Shown: piece after piece, positions 32,065 to 39,902 of the stretch | Layout: every line of letters starts with the position of its first letter | Numbering within the stretch: the stretch's first letter is position 1 | Origin: Planctomycetota bacterium | GTDB lineage: Bacteria > Planctomycetota > Planctomycetia > Planctomycetales > Planctomycetaceae | Length of the DNA stretch: 64,000 nucleotides | Direction: 5' to 3' | Assembly: GCA_018242525.1 (NCBI GenBank) | Contig: JAFEBS010000056.1 | Location: forward strand, 275,824 to 339,823 | Translations under genes and position numbers: made by a program | Notes under the pieces: generated by a model | Told to the model about the DNA's origin: nothing | Databases searched by the model: none | Seen by the model: only the letters and a program-made list of their open reading frames with translations

Positions 32065-32694
32065 CTACCTGAGCGTATTAAAAGTCCGGTCGCCAGCGTC
32101 ACCCAGTCCCGGGACGATGAACTTTCTCGAGTTCAGTTCTGGATCGATGGCGCACACGTACAATTCGGCCGAGGGGAATTGGGTCTGGACGGCTTTGATG
32201 CCGGCACTGGATGCGATCACGGACAGCAGCTTGAGGGATGGGACTCCCCAGGCTTGCAATGCCTGCAGGGCGGAGATCGCGGATCCCCCCGTTGCGAGCA
32301 TGGGATCGAGGATCAGCGCCACGTCCACCGGCTTCGTGTCCGGCAGTTTGCAGTAGTATTCGACCGGTTGGGCGGTTGCTTCGTCTCGATACAGGCCCAG
32401 GTGCCACACTTCGGAATCGGGCAGCAACTCCAGAGCCGATTCGACCATTCCCAGTCCCGCCCGCAGAATCGGCACCAGGCCGGTCGTCGTCGCCAGTGCC
32501 CGACCCGTCATCCTGGAGAGGGGCGTTGTCACCTCGATTTCACGCGTCGCCAGGTCTCGAGTGGCCTCCAGCGTCAGGATGGTCGCCAACCGCTTGATCA
32601 ACAGACGGAATTCCGCCGGAGCAGTCGACGTATCCCGCAAGCGAGACAAATGGGACTGAACCAGCGGATGGGAGATCTCTGTCACCTGGGGCAT
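32065..32694 (-). CDS. upp: Uracil phosphoribosyltransferase
   Basis: Upp converts uracil and PRPP to UMP in pyrimidine salvage. The 209-aa protein has the PRPP loop DPMLATGGSA, the uracil-binding C-terminal PGLGDAGDRTFNT, and the N-terminal HPLVQSHLSRLRD common to all Upp. The start ATG 32694 (MPQVTEISHPLVQ) fits the family; a five-codon longer form is possible. It is the last gene of a leftward run that follows the MoxR/DUF58 cluster by 58 bp, but no functional link is implied. Confidence 0.96.
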   Translation of the reverse strand: MPQVTEISHPLVQSHLSRLRDTSTAPAEFRLLIKRLATILTLEATRDLATREIEVTTPLSRMTGRALATTTGLVPILRAGLGMVESALELLPDSEVWHLGLYRDEATAQPVEYYCKLPDTKPVDVALILDPMLATGGSAISALQALQAWGVPSLKLLSVIASSAGIKAVQTQFPSAELYVCAIDPELNSRKFIVPGLGDAGDRTFNTLR

Positions 32695-32752
32695 CGCGAT
32701 TTCTCTCAACAGGAACTGCCGGGACGTGGAACGGAAGTACTCGCCATGTACG

Positions 32753-34090
32753 TTACAGCAGATGCAGACTCTTGATTCGCATGTATTCGTTGATCAGCGG
32801 AGCAGTCAGTTTCTCGGGGAAGCAGTCCAGGGTCAGGACACCAGAGTGACGCAGGTCTGTCAGGACCTGGCGGCGCCAAAGCAGAATGTCGGCGGCGGCA
32901 GCAGCCTTGTACAGTTCTCGCGATTCGTCCTGTTCCAGGGGGTTCAGCGTGTCGAACTGGCCGATCGGATCGAACAGTTCATGATCGCGCAGCAGGACGG
33001 CCAGGGGAAGATGGCGGCCGACCAGGTTCGCGGCGTGAGCTTTCAGCCGGGCCGAATTCTGATCGTCGATCACGTTTGTGATAACCACCACCAGCGTGCG
33101 CTTTCGACAATGGCGGTGCAGGTGTGCGAACGCTTCGTCCAGGCGGCTTTCGACGAACTGGGGAAGGACATCGTGGACGGCATGGACCATGCGATTCAGT
33201 TGCCGCTTCCCACTGGCGGGGGGAACCCAACGGAGGACTCCGTCGGCAAAGCAGAGCAGCCCCGCCTGATCGTTCTGGGCCAGGGTGACAAAACTGAGCG
33301 TCAGGGCGGCGTCGAAAGCGGCGTCCAGCAGGGACTGGCCACCCGATTCATTGACCATCATCCGCCCGCAGTCGATCATGAAGACGACACGTTGGCTCTG
33401 GTTGCTTTGAAAGTCCCGGACGGTCAGCTTCAGGCGTCGAGCAGTGGCTCGCCAGTCGATCGCGCGAAACTGGTCATCGGGCGAGTAATCGCGCAGTCGT
33501 TCGAATTCATTGTCGGTCCCGATGCGTCGCTGACGCCGCACCCCCAGCAGAGACATCTTGTTCAGTCGGGCATACATCGCATACCGACTGATCTGTTTCA
33601 GGGCCGGGTAGACACGTAGAGCATCAACGCAGTGCAGACGCAGATAGCGTCGCCACAGTTTCCAGCGGCTGTCGGTGTGCAGGTGGACTCGTTCGAGCTC
33701 AAACGAGCCGCGATGCCGGGGGATCAGGAAATAGTGAATCACGCCGCGTGACTGGGCGGGGATTTCCAGGGGGAACTGATTGTCTTCGTCGTCCTGCAGA
33801 CCGGGGGGACGATCATCGCAGATGAAGCCTCGAAAGTCTCTTTGGGAGCGATTGTCGATCGACACCGAAATGGGGTGCTTTTCGCCGCGCGTGGCGACGT
33901 GTCGCATTTCGCGTTTCGCGCGAAAGTCTCCTTTGCGGGGCAGGCTGAGCAGATCCACCAGGGCGAGCGCGACGAGTGCCGAGTTGGCTGCGATCAGGGC
34001 GGGCCAACTGTTGGGATAGGCATACAGCGCCAGCGTCAGGATCGCCGGCGCTGCCGCCAGGGTACACAGGTTGCGCGTGGGAGCAATCAC
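32753..34090 (-). CDS. DUF58 domain protein (MoxR cluster)
   Basis: The 445-aa protein has an N-terminal membrane anchor region (LAAAPAILTLALYAYPNSWP and AALIAANSALVALALVDLL) and a DUF58 domain with a vWA-like core. The signature is RIGTDNEFERLRDYSPDDQFRAIDW, followed by VVFMIDCGRMM (MIDAS-type). DUF58 proteins typically act with MoxR AAA+ ATPases. Its ATG overlaps the moxR stop (34087-34090) by 4 bp. Order DUF58 - MoxR - DUF4350 - DUF4129 - membrane protein - SpoIIM - RDD is a conserved envelope cluster. The role is presumed to be chaperoning or assembling a membrane or periplasmic complex. Confidence 0.93.
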   Translation of the reverse strand: MIAPTRNLCTLAAAPAILTLALYAYPNSWPALIAANSALVALALVDLLSLPRKGDFRAKREMRHVATRGEKHPISVSIDNRSQRDFRGFICDDRPPGLQDDEDNQFPLEIPAQSRGVIHYFLIPRHRGSFELERVHLHTDSRWKLWRRYLRLHCVDALRVYPALKQISRYAMYARLNKMSLLGVRRQRRIGTDNEFERLRDYSPDDQFRAIDWRATARRLKLTVRDFQSNQSQRVVFMIDCGRMMVNESGGQSLLDAAFDAALTLSFVTLAQNDQAGLLCFADGVLRWVPPASGKRQLNRMVHAVHDVLPQFVESRLDEAFAHLHRHCRKRTLVVVITNVIDDQNSARLKAHAANLVGRHLPLAVLLRDHELFDPIGQFDTLNPLEQDESRELYKAAAAADILLWRRQVLTDLRHSGVLTLDCFPEKLTAPLINEYMRIKSLHLL

Positions 34091-35121
34091 AGCCGTGGAA
34101 CCTCGATCGTCTTCAGCATGGACAGCAGGGCATGGTCCGATGTTTCGCCTTCCACTTCGGCTTCGGGTGAAATAATCACTCGATGCCGCAGCGCGGGCAG
34201 CACGATTTCAATGACGTCGTCGGGGATGACGTACGATCGGCCCGCAAACGCCGCCTGGACACGGCCGGCGTTCAGCAATGCGATTCCCGCGCGTGGACTG
34301 GCTCCCATGTAAAACGCGGGCCATTCGCGCGTCTTGCGGACGATGGTGTTGATGTACGAAATGATCCGCTTGTCGACTGTGATCTCACGGCACGCCTCCT
34401 GGACCCGCAGGATTTCCGCCGCAGAGAGCAACTTCGTGACCTGTTGATCGAACGCCTTTTCCTGGAAGTTCTGACAGTGCAATTGCAGGATGCCGTCTTC
34501 TTCCTGGGCGGTCGGATAGTCCACAACCAGTTTGAACAGGAAGCGGTCGAGCTGCGCTTCCGGCAGGTTATAGGTCCCTTCCGACTCGACCGGGTTTTGA
34601 GTCGCCATGACCAGGAACGGCGGCGGAAGTTCGTACGTGGTCCCGTTCACGGTGACTCGGCCTTCCTGCATGATTTCCAGCAGGGCGGCGTGTGTCTTGG
34701 CAGGGGATCGATTGATTTCGTCCGCCAGCAGGATTTGCGTGAAGACAGGCCCCTGTCGAAAGCGAAAGTCTTGAGTTCTTGAATCGAAGACCGGCTGACC
34801 CGTCACGTCCGAGGGCATCAGGTCGGCCGTGAACTGGATTCGGCCGAACTGACACCCCAGGATTCGACCGAGCAATCGGACGAGCAGGGTTTTGCCCAGA
34901 CCGGGTACGCTTTCGATCAGCACATGTCCCCCGGCGACGAGCGCGACCAGCGTGAGCCGCACGAAGTCGGATTGTCCGACATAGATTTTGCCGATTTCGA
35001 CCAGGACGGATTCCACGGTCCGGCGTACGGCCTCGAAGTCCGGGGAGGTCTGTACGGGCGCAGCGTCCACATAGACGGTGTCGTACGGTGATTTCGGGAT
35101 GGATTCGGCAGGTTGATCCAA
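34087..35121 (-). CDS. MoxR-family AAA+ ATPase
   Basis: The 344-aa protein is a MoxR AAA+ ATPase. The Walker A motif is GLGKTLL (74-80), Walker B LLADEINR (131-138), and sensor and arginine-finger regions include FLVMATQNPVESEGTYNLPEAQLDRF. The C-terminal lid is normal (SPRAGIALLNAGRVQAAFAGR). MoxR proteins are chaperone-like and are usually paired with DUF58/vWA proteins, as here. It overlaps the DUF58 gene by 4 bp and the gap to the DUF4350 gene is 3 bp, so it lies mid-operon. Confidence 0.95.
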   Translation of the reverse strand: MDQPAESIPKSPYDTVYVDAAPVQTSPDFEAVRRTVESVLVEIGKIYVGQSDFVRLTLVALVAGGHVLIESVPGLGKTLLVRLLGRILGCQFGRIQFTADLMPSDVTGQPVFDSRTQDFRFRQGPVFTQILLADEINRSPAKTHAALLEIMQEGRVTVNGTTYELPPPFLVMATQNPVESEGTYNLPEAQLDRFLFKLVVDYPTAQEEDGILQLHCQNFQEKAFDQQVTKLLSAAEILRVQEACREITVDKRIISYINTIVRKTREWPAFYMGASPRAGIALLNAGRVQAAFAGRSYVIPDDVIEIVLPALRHRVIISPEAEVEGETSDHALLSMLKTIEVPRL

Positions 35122-35124
35122 GAT

Positions 35125-36321
35125 TTATTCCTCTTCAGGGTCGGTGGCTGCTGGATTTGAATTGGTCACGTCCGGTGCTTGCGTCTCATAACCACGCCGC
35201 AGTTCGGCTCGATGCCAGTCGCGAATGAGCAGTCTGGCATGGGTGACATCGCGTGTTCGTTGCAACAGAACTCCCAACGCTTCGACATGCTTCCCGAAAC
35301 GGACGGTTTCCGAATCCATGGCAGTGCGCGGTCGTCCGACGATCGGCATCTTCCACCAGCAGAACAAGATCAGCGCCAGCACCGCCTGCCCGAAGATCCA
35401 GCCGTGCGGATGAACCTTCAGGAATTGCAGGATACTTGGGCTGTCAGCGAACTTGCCGTCCGACCAGCGTGATGACAAGGCGATGGCGACTCGACTCTGT
35501 TCCGGCAAAAGTTTGACGAGTTCTTCGGCCAGTCGACGGTTCCCCGGATCCACCATTCCACCGTTCAGCAGCGGAGCCGCGTTGACCAGGACCAGGATTT
35601 GCCCGGCGTCATCGTAGTCCTCGATCAGCAGTGGTTCATCCCCGGTCGACCAGAGCACCTCGACGTCGCGGGCCGGTTCCAAACGTCGGCTGAGCGGCCA
35701 GCGCGCCTGAATGGTCACTGGATTGCCTTCCACCTGGAATTCCACAGGGATGACGGGTGCTGCGTCCTTGCGATCGATTCGCTTCATACCGAATGACTGG
35801 CCCACTTCCGCCTTGTACTCGCGAAAGGACCCGACTTTTACGTCTCCTGCCAGATCGGCGGCCGCAGTTTGCGCCCCTTGTTTGTCCTCCGCCGATGTCT
35901 CTGGCATTGCGGCGACCTGCCGCCAGTAATCAATGGCACAGTCGCTGTCCCGCAGGACAATCAACACGGTCGAGATCGAGCCATCGACCATCATTTCGCG
36001 GATGTTGTCCAGCGTCTCCTTGGGAATCTTGTCGTAACTGGATTGAAACAGGATCAGGACATCGAATTCGTACTTCATCCGCTGCGAGACGGACCGCCAG
36101 AGTTGCGTTCGATGCCCCTGGCTCTTGACGAGCTCAATGAATCCGGAGATCCCGTTGATGCTTTCGCCCTTGGGGACGGCATATTGAGTCTGCAACTCCT
36201 TTCCGCACCCGGCGACGACGGCGCAGAGGAGAGTCATGAGCCACAGGCGCGGGAAGATCGCGCCCGAAGTCCCGCCGGACTTGTGTCCGCCGGTCAGAAT
36301 CCAGACGGAGGACGGTGTCAT
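35125..36321 (-). CDS. DUF4350 domain lipoprotein
   Basis: The 398-aa protein carries a lipoprotein-type leader (WLMTLLCAVVAGC), a DUF4350 domain (GISGFIELVKSQGHRTQLW; FDVLILFQSSYDKIP), and a single C-terminal helix (GWIFGQAVLALILFCWW) with a charged cytoplasmic-like tail. DUF4350 proteins are regular members of MoxR/DUF58 clusters and resemble a GATase-like fold without its activity. The stop is 3 bp from the moxR start, and the start overlaps the DUF4129 gene by 4 bp (36318-36321). The exact ATG among several upstream is uncertain. Confidence 0.85.
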   Translation of the reverse strand: MTPSSVWILTGGHKSGGTSGAIFPRLWLMTLLCAVVAGCGKELQTQYAVPKGESINGISGFIELVKSQGHRTQLWRSVSQRMKYEFDVLILFQSSYDKIPKETLDNIREMMVDGSISTVLIVLRDSDCAIDYWRQVAAMPETSAEDKQGAQTAAADLAGDVKVGSFREYKAEVGQSFGMKRIDRKDAAPVIPVEFQVEGNPVTIQARWPLSRRLEPARDVEVLWSTGDEPLLIEDYDDAGQILVLVNAAPLLNGGMVDPGNRRLAEELVKLLPEQSRVAIALSSRWSDGKFADSPSILQFLKVHPHGWIFGQAVLALILFCWWKMPIVGRPRTAMDSETVRFGKHVEALGVLLQRTRDVTHARLLIRDWHRAELRRGYETQAPDVTNSNPAATDPEEE

Positions 36322-37037
36322 GACCCGGCCCTCCGCGCGGATACGGCGAAGGAGTCCCGTTCGTTCCAGACCCGTTCAAACTGTTCCTGAGTGACCGGCA
36401 GATGACCGAAGAAGGCATCTTCGAAGAGTCGAGTCGAATTTCGGAACAGTTCGATCAACATCGGGGACGACTGAGACACCTCGGAGATGTAGCGCCGGTT
36501 GGTCTTCCCTTTCTGCAGTTCCAGCAGGCCCTGTTTGTCGAGTTGAACGAGTTGCCAACTGTGATAAAACGTCATGGCGGGCCCGTAGGCTGCCTGTGCC
36601 GCCAGGCGGGCCGCTTCGCCAAGCAGGTCTCGGACGTCGCGGGCCGATTCCGGGAGTGCTTCCAGTTGCTCCACGCTGACGGTGGTAATTTGCCGCTGCT
36701 CCGGGACGGGAGGCGGTTCCGCAATCTTCAGCACCTTGGCGATCGCCACCATGAGAAGTGCCAGGAAGATTCCCAACCCCATCCACAGAATGATCTGTCC
36801 GAAAGGAATGGACGCATTCGGCAGCTTGAAGTCCTTGTCCGCGGAGGTTGCAGGTTCGACCTTGGTCGGGCGCATGGGCCGATAGCCGTCGCGACTGGCG
36901 TCGTACCACGGATACTTGTTCTTTTGCAGGGCGGCCCTGGCCTCGGCGCCGGGATCGGCGGCCAGGACCGGCGGGCCACCAACGCCGACTGCCAGGAGTC
37001 CGCCAAGCACCGACATTGCGATGACGGTCGCTCTCAT
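36318..37037 (-). CDS. DUF4129-like membrane protein
   Basis: The 239-aa protein begins with a signal-like helix (MRATVIAMSVLGGLLAVGVGG), has a second membrane helix (GQIILWMGLGIFLALLMVAI) and a C-terminal DUF4129-like segment (YHSWQLVQLDKQGLLELQKGKTN), usual in MoxR clusters. The start is ATG 37037, which overlaps the stop of the upstream membrane protein (TGATG), so translation is coupled. A longer frame to 37100 would overlap that gene and is rejected. The 3' end overlaps the DUF4350 gene by 4 bp. Confidence 0.85.
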   Translation of the reverse strand: MRATVIAMSVLGGLLAVGVGGPPVLAADPGAEARAALQKNKYPWYDASRDGYRPMRPTKVEPATSADKDFKLPNASIPFGQIILWMGLGIFLALLMVAIAKVLKIAEPPPVPEQRQITTVSVEQLEALPESARDVRDLLGEAARLAAQAAYGPAMTFYHSWQLVQLDKQGLLELQKGKTNRRYISEVSQSSPMLIELFRNSTRLFEDAFFGHLPVTQEQFERVWNERDSFAVSARRAGS

Positions 37038-37867
37038 CAGGCGATCTCCTGTTGCGCGTATTGCCGGGCTTGAGCCCGCAGCTTCAATTCCACGTCCCAC
37101 CCTTCCCGGCGAATGCGACAGTCCAGATATGAAACGAAGCGAAAAACCGTCAGAAATGTGATGGCAATCCAGAAGGCCGCCTGGATCTGCCAGTCGACCA
37201 CGAATGCCGTGTCCAGCATCGCCTCCGGATCAAATCGGAACCGGTCCTCCCATAGCTCAGAAACAGTTCGCAACAGGATCGTCAGCGACACCATCCCGAA
37301 GCAGAGGACAACCAGATCAATCAAACGCAGCGCAACGATCTTACCCAAGGTGCGTGCGTTCAGTGCTGTTCGTCGCGCCCAGGTACTTTTCAGCGATGTC
37401 TGTTCGAGCAGGATGATTTCGTTCAGAAAAAACATTTCTACAAACACAATCGGAGCGGCCACGCACAGCAGCATGCACAGGCCCCGGACAAGCACCTGGA
37501 AGCAGACCATCTGCGGGAATGTGCGACCGACATCACGCGCTGCCCGGCGTGAAGAGAATTTTTTTGAGAACGTGATCTGGCCCAGGTACAATGTCAGCAA
37601 CAGTGTGGCCCACGGGACTTCCATGCTCAACAGAAGCAATCCAAAATAGACATTCACCGGTTCAAACCAGGACTGCAGCAAGAGGTTCAGCAGGAAGATC
37701 GGAACAATTCCCGCCAGTGACGCTCCGAGCAGGCCGACCCAGTTACGACCGCAGAACAGGAATGCGATGTCCAGGCATTCAAGAATATTGCGGGGGCGGA
37801 TGGCGAGTTGAACATGTTCAAGTTTCACGGCGACTCCCGGGTGCGAGAACGCCGAGAACGACGACAT
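37037..37867 (-). CDS. Polytopic membrane protein of the MoxR cluster
   Basis: This protein, about 276 aa, has at least five hydrophobic helices (VGLLGASLAGIVPIFLLNLL, FGLLLLSMEVPWATLLLTLYL, VLVRGLCMLLCVAAPIVFVE, ALRLIDLVVLCFGMVSLTILL, AAFWIAITFLTVFRFVSYL). I recognise no named family. Its position between SpoIIM and DUF4129 genes is typical of MoxR clusters, where an equivalent multi-pass protein is often found. The start is uncertain: ATG 37867 overlaps the SpoIIM gene by 50 bp, while GTG 37828 would overlap it by 11 bp. The end is coupled to the next gene by TGATG. Confidence 0.8.
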   Translation of the reverse strand: MSSFSAFSHPGVAVKLEHVQLAIRPRNILECLDIAFLFCGRNWVGLLGASLAGIVPIFLLNLLLQSWFEPVNVYFGLLLLSMEVPWATLLLTLYLGQITFSKKFSSRRAARDVGRTFPQMVCFQVLVRGLCMLLCVAAPIVFVEMFFLNEIILLEQTSLKSTWARRTALNARTLGKIVALRLIDLVVLCFGMVSLTILLRTVSELWEDRFRFDPEAMLDTAFVVDWQIQAAFWIAITFLTVFRFVSYLDCRIRREGWDVELKLRAQARQYAQQEIA

Positions 37868-38789
37868 AGCCGAGTAGCAGAAGTGTGCTGGTAATGGCTA
37901 CCGTGAGCTTGAACGCGTACGGCAACTGCGACGGAGAAATCGATCCTTCGATGTACGCGGCGAACAGGAACAGGATCGTGGCGACGCCGGCGCTTTCCAA
38001 GGCGCGGGGGGCAGTCCGCCGGAGCGATTCTTTCCGGCTCCATCCCCTGGTGTCAATGACCGCCCAACCGAGCCGCAGTCCCGCCGCGCCCGACAGGACA
38101 ACCGCCGTCAGCTCAAACGGTCCGTGTGCCGTCACAAACGTCAGGAAATTGGCGGATGACGGCGATCGGATCATGAACCCAAACACACCTCCCAGAAAGA
38201 TCGCGTTGAACGCCAGTGTGATCAGGCTGCCGATCCCCAGGAAGACGCCACTGGCAAAGCAGCGCAGCCCGATCCCCGCGTTGTTGAACAGATAAAACCC
38301 CGTCATGCCGGCGCGGGAATCATCGAGCAAATCGCCGTCCAGCGGCTTGGCATACATCTCTTCAACCTGCTCCAGCACCTGTTCGCCCACAATCGCCTGG
38401 GCGAAGTCTTCGCGCAGTACGGCACCCAGCATTGTCCCGCCGAACAAGCCCCAGAAGACGACAAACGCAATCCAGGTGCAGGGATCACGCAGGATGCGAC
38501 GGGGCACATCCACGAATATCGTGCGGCCCCATTGCGAAATGCGGAAGGATTCCGCCCGATAGAGTTGTGTATGAGCGTCTGCCACCAGTTGATGCAGGTA
38601 CTGCGTGGTGCCGGCGGGAAAACTCATCGCGATCGCCAGCGACAGGTCTCCACAGACAGATCGATAGCGCCGCGCGAACTTCGCCAGTCGCTCGGCATCC
38701 TTCTTTCCACTGCCCCGACACCAGTAAATGTCGTCCTCCAACTGCTTCCATTCGGGAGTCCGCGCCGCAATCAACTCAGCGACTTTCAC
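37818..38789 (-). CDS. Stage II sporulation protein M-like membrane protein
   Basis: The 323-aa product has an N-terminal soluble helical domain (VKVAELIAARTPEWKQLEDDIYW, then RRYRSVCGDLSLAIAM) and a C-terminal membrane part with about five helices (CTWIAFVVFWGLFGGTML, LGIGSLITLAFNAIFLGGVF, HGPFELTAVVLSGAAGLRLG). It is SpoIIM-like, and planctomycetes do not sporulate, so the role is in this MoxR cluster. I place the start at GTG 38789, overlapping the RDD gene stop by 14 bp; the long frame upstream of it is an antisense-type artefact of the RDD gene. Confidence 0.88.
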   Translation of the reverse strand: MKVAELIAARTPEWKQLEDDIYWCRGSGKKDAERLAKFARRYRSVCGDLSLAIAMSFPAGTTQYLHQLVADAHTQLYRAESFRISQWGRTIFVDVPRRILRDPCTWIAFVVFWGLFGGTMLGAVLREDFAQAIVGEQVLEQVEEMYAKPLDGDLLDDSRAGMTGFYLFNNAGIGLRCFASGVFLGIGSLITLAFNAIFLGGVFGFMIRSPSSANFLTFVTAHGPFELTAVVLSGAAGLRLGWAVIDTRGWSRKESLRRTAPRALESAGVATILFLFAAYIEGSISPSQLPYAFKLTVAITSTLLLLGYVVVLGVLAPGSRRET

Positions 38790-39651
38790 GGGTGGCCTCC
38801 TCCAGATGTCGCAAGTGATCGAGAACCTGGGCCTCCTGGAGGTCTTCGCCGTCAAAAGGCGGTTCTTCTTCGACCGCGCGCCGCCGCCGCACCGTGATGC
38901 GATTTTCCTCTTTGACAGTGGCGAATTCGTAGATGGCGCACAGCAACTGGTCCGGATTGAATTTGGGAGGCAAGCTCCAGGCCTTGATGAAGTGCTGGGC
39001 CAGGATCTGTGCCAGTTCATTACGCCGGGCTGGCGATAATTCATGGCGACTGCTGACGTAGGCCGCCAGCGCGTCGATCGTGGTGGTATCGGGTCGAAAC
39101 TGGGGGGGAATCCGTTCGCGGGTTCGATCCTTGACGTTGTGTACGGCCGGTGGACGCGGTGAAGCGCGTTGACCCTCCAGCACCACCATCGTGCCGGCGG
39201 CCAGGTCGCCGAGTCGCTGGAATCGTGAGCCAAACAACATCGCCAGGACGCCGGGGAAAAACGGCGGAAACAGGTCTGCGGAACGGAGCACGTTTCGCAA
39301 CATGGCCTGGCCCGCATTGATGGCCAATCCGGATTCCGAAACGACGCGAATCCCCAGGGCTTTCTTGCCCAGGGTCTGCCCGTTCCAGAATGCCTCCATC
39401 AATCCACCGTAACCCCAGACCAGGGCGAAGCCGATAAACAGCAGGAACCCGATCCCCGCCCCACCCAGGAAGGCCAGGCCGATGCCAAGGCCGATCAGGA
39501 CCGCGCCCAACAAGAGGAAATCGAGCAGCAGCGCCAGGGAGCGTGTAAACGGTCCCGCCAACCGGAAGTCGAATGCGACATTTTCCGGAGTGGACACCAG
39601 AACCGTGGAGTCCAGCGGTGCAGACGCTGCCGCCAACGGAACCATCATCAC
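38776..39651 (-). CDS. RDD-family membrane protein
   Basis: The 291-aa protein has an RDD domain (about 35-155) with the helices ALLLDFLLLGAVLIGLGIGL and GFLLFIGFALVWGYGGLMEAF and the motif NGQTLGKKALGIRVV, followed by ADLFPPFFPGVLAMLFG and GDLAAGTMVV. A soluble C-terminal region of about 120 aa is added, ending in an acidic tail. RDD proteins are small membrane proteins of uncertain transport or structural role. It is the first gene of the leftward MoxR cluster; about 250 bp of non-coding DNA lies upstream before cysS. Confidence 0.9.
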   Translation of the reverse strand: MMMVPLAAASAPLDSTVLVSTPENVAFDFRLAGPFTRSLALLLDFLLLGAVLIGLGIGLAFLGGAGIGFLLFIGFALVWGYGGLMEAFWNGQTLGKKALGIRVVSESGLAINAGQAMLRNVLRSADLFPPFFPGVLAMLFGSRFQRLGDLAAGTMVVLEGQRASPRPPAVHNVKDRTRERIPPQFRPDTTTIDALAAYVSSRHELSPARRNELAQILAQHFIKAWSLPPKFNPDQLLCAIYEFATVKEENRITVRRRRAVEEEPPFDGEDLQEAQVLDHLRHLEEATRESR

Positions 39652-39902
39652 CTCTTCACCGTCTGCGGAACACCTATCTCACAAACGACTTCATTACAAC
39701 AAGCGAATCCGCACTCTTCTCGTCACGGACGATACCGTGCTGAGAAAATGGTGGCAACCGAACGCACGTGGGCGGTCCAAAGCGACCGACCACAGCCACC
39801 CGACGGGTTACGTCCTTCTCAGCGTCGCCGATCTCGCGAGCGATCGGATGTCTTGTGACAAACCTCTGAATTCTCACGAATTCATCGACAAAAGATCGTT
39901 CG

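Noticed and set aside
39122..39136. GGTTCGATCC segment resembling a tRNA T-loop
   Set aside because: It lies inside the RDD gene, and no acceptor stem or anticodon arm can be assembled around it.
37818..39317. A 499-aa minus-strand frame covering the SpoIIM-like gene
   Set aside because: Its first 176 residues are Arg/Cys/Ser/Trp-rich and overlap the RDD gene in another frame. The real start is GTG 38789, so only the C-terminal 323 aa is a gene.
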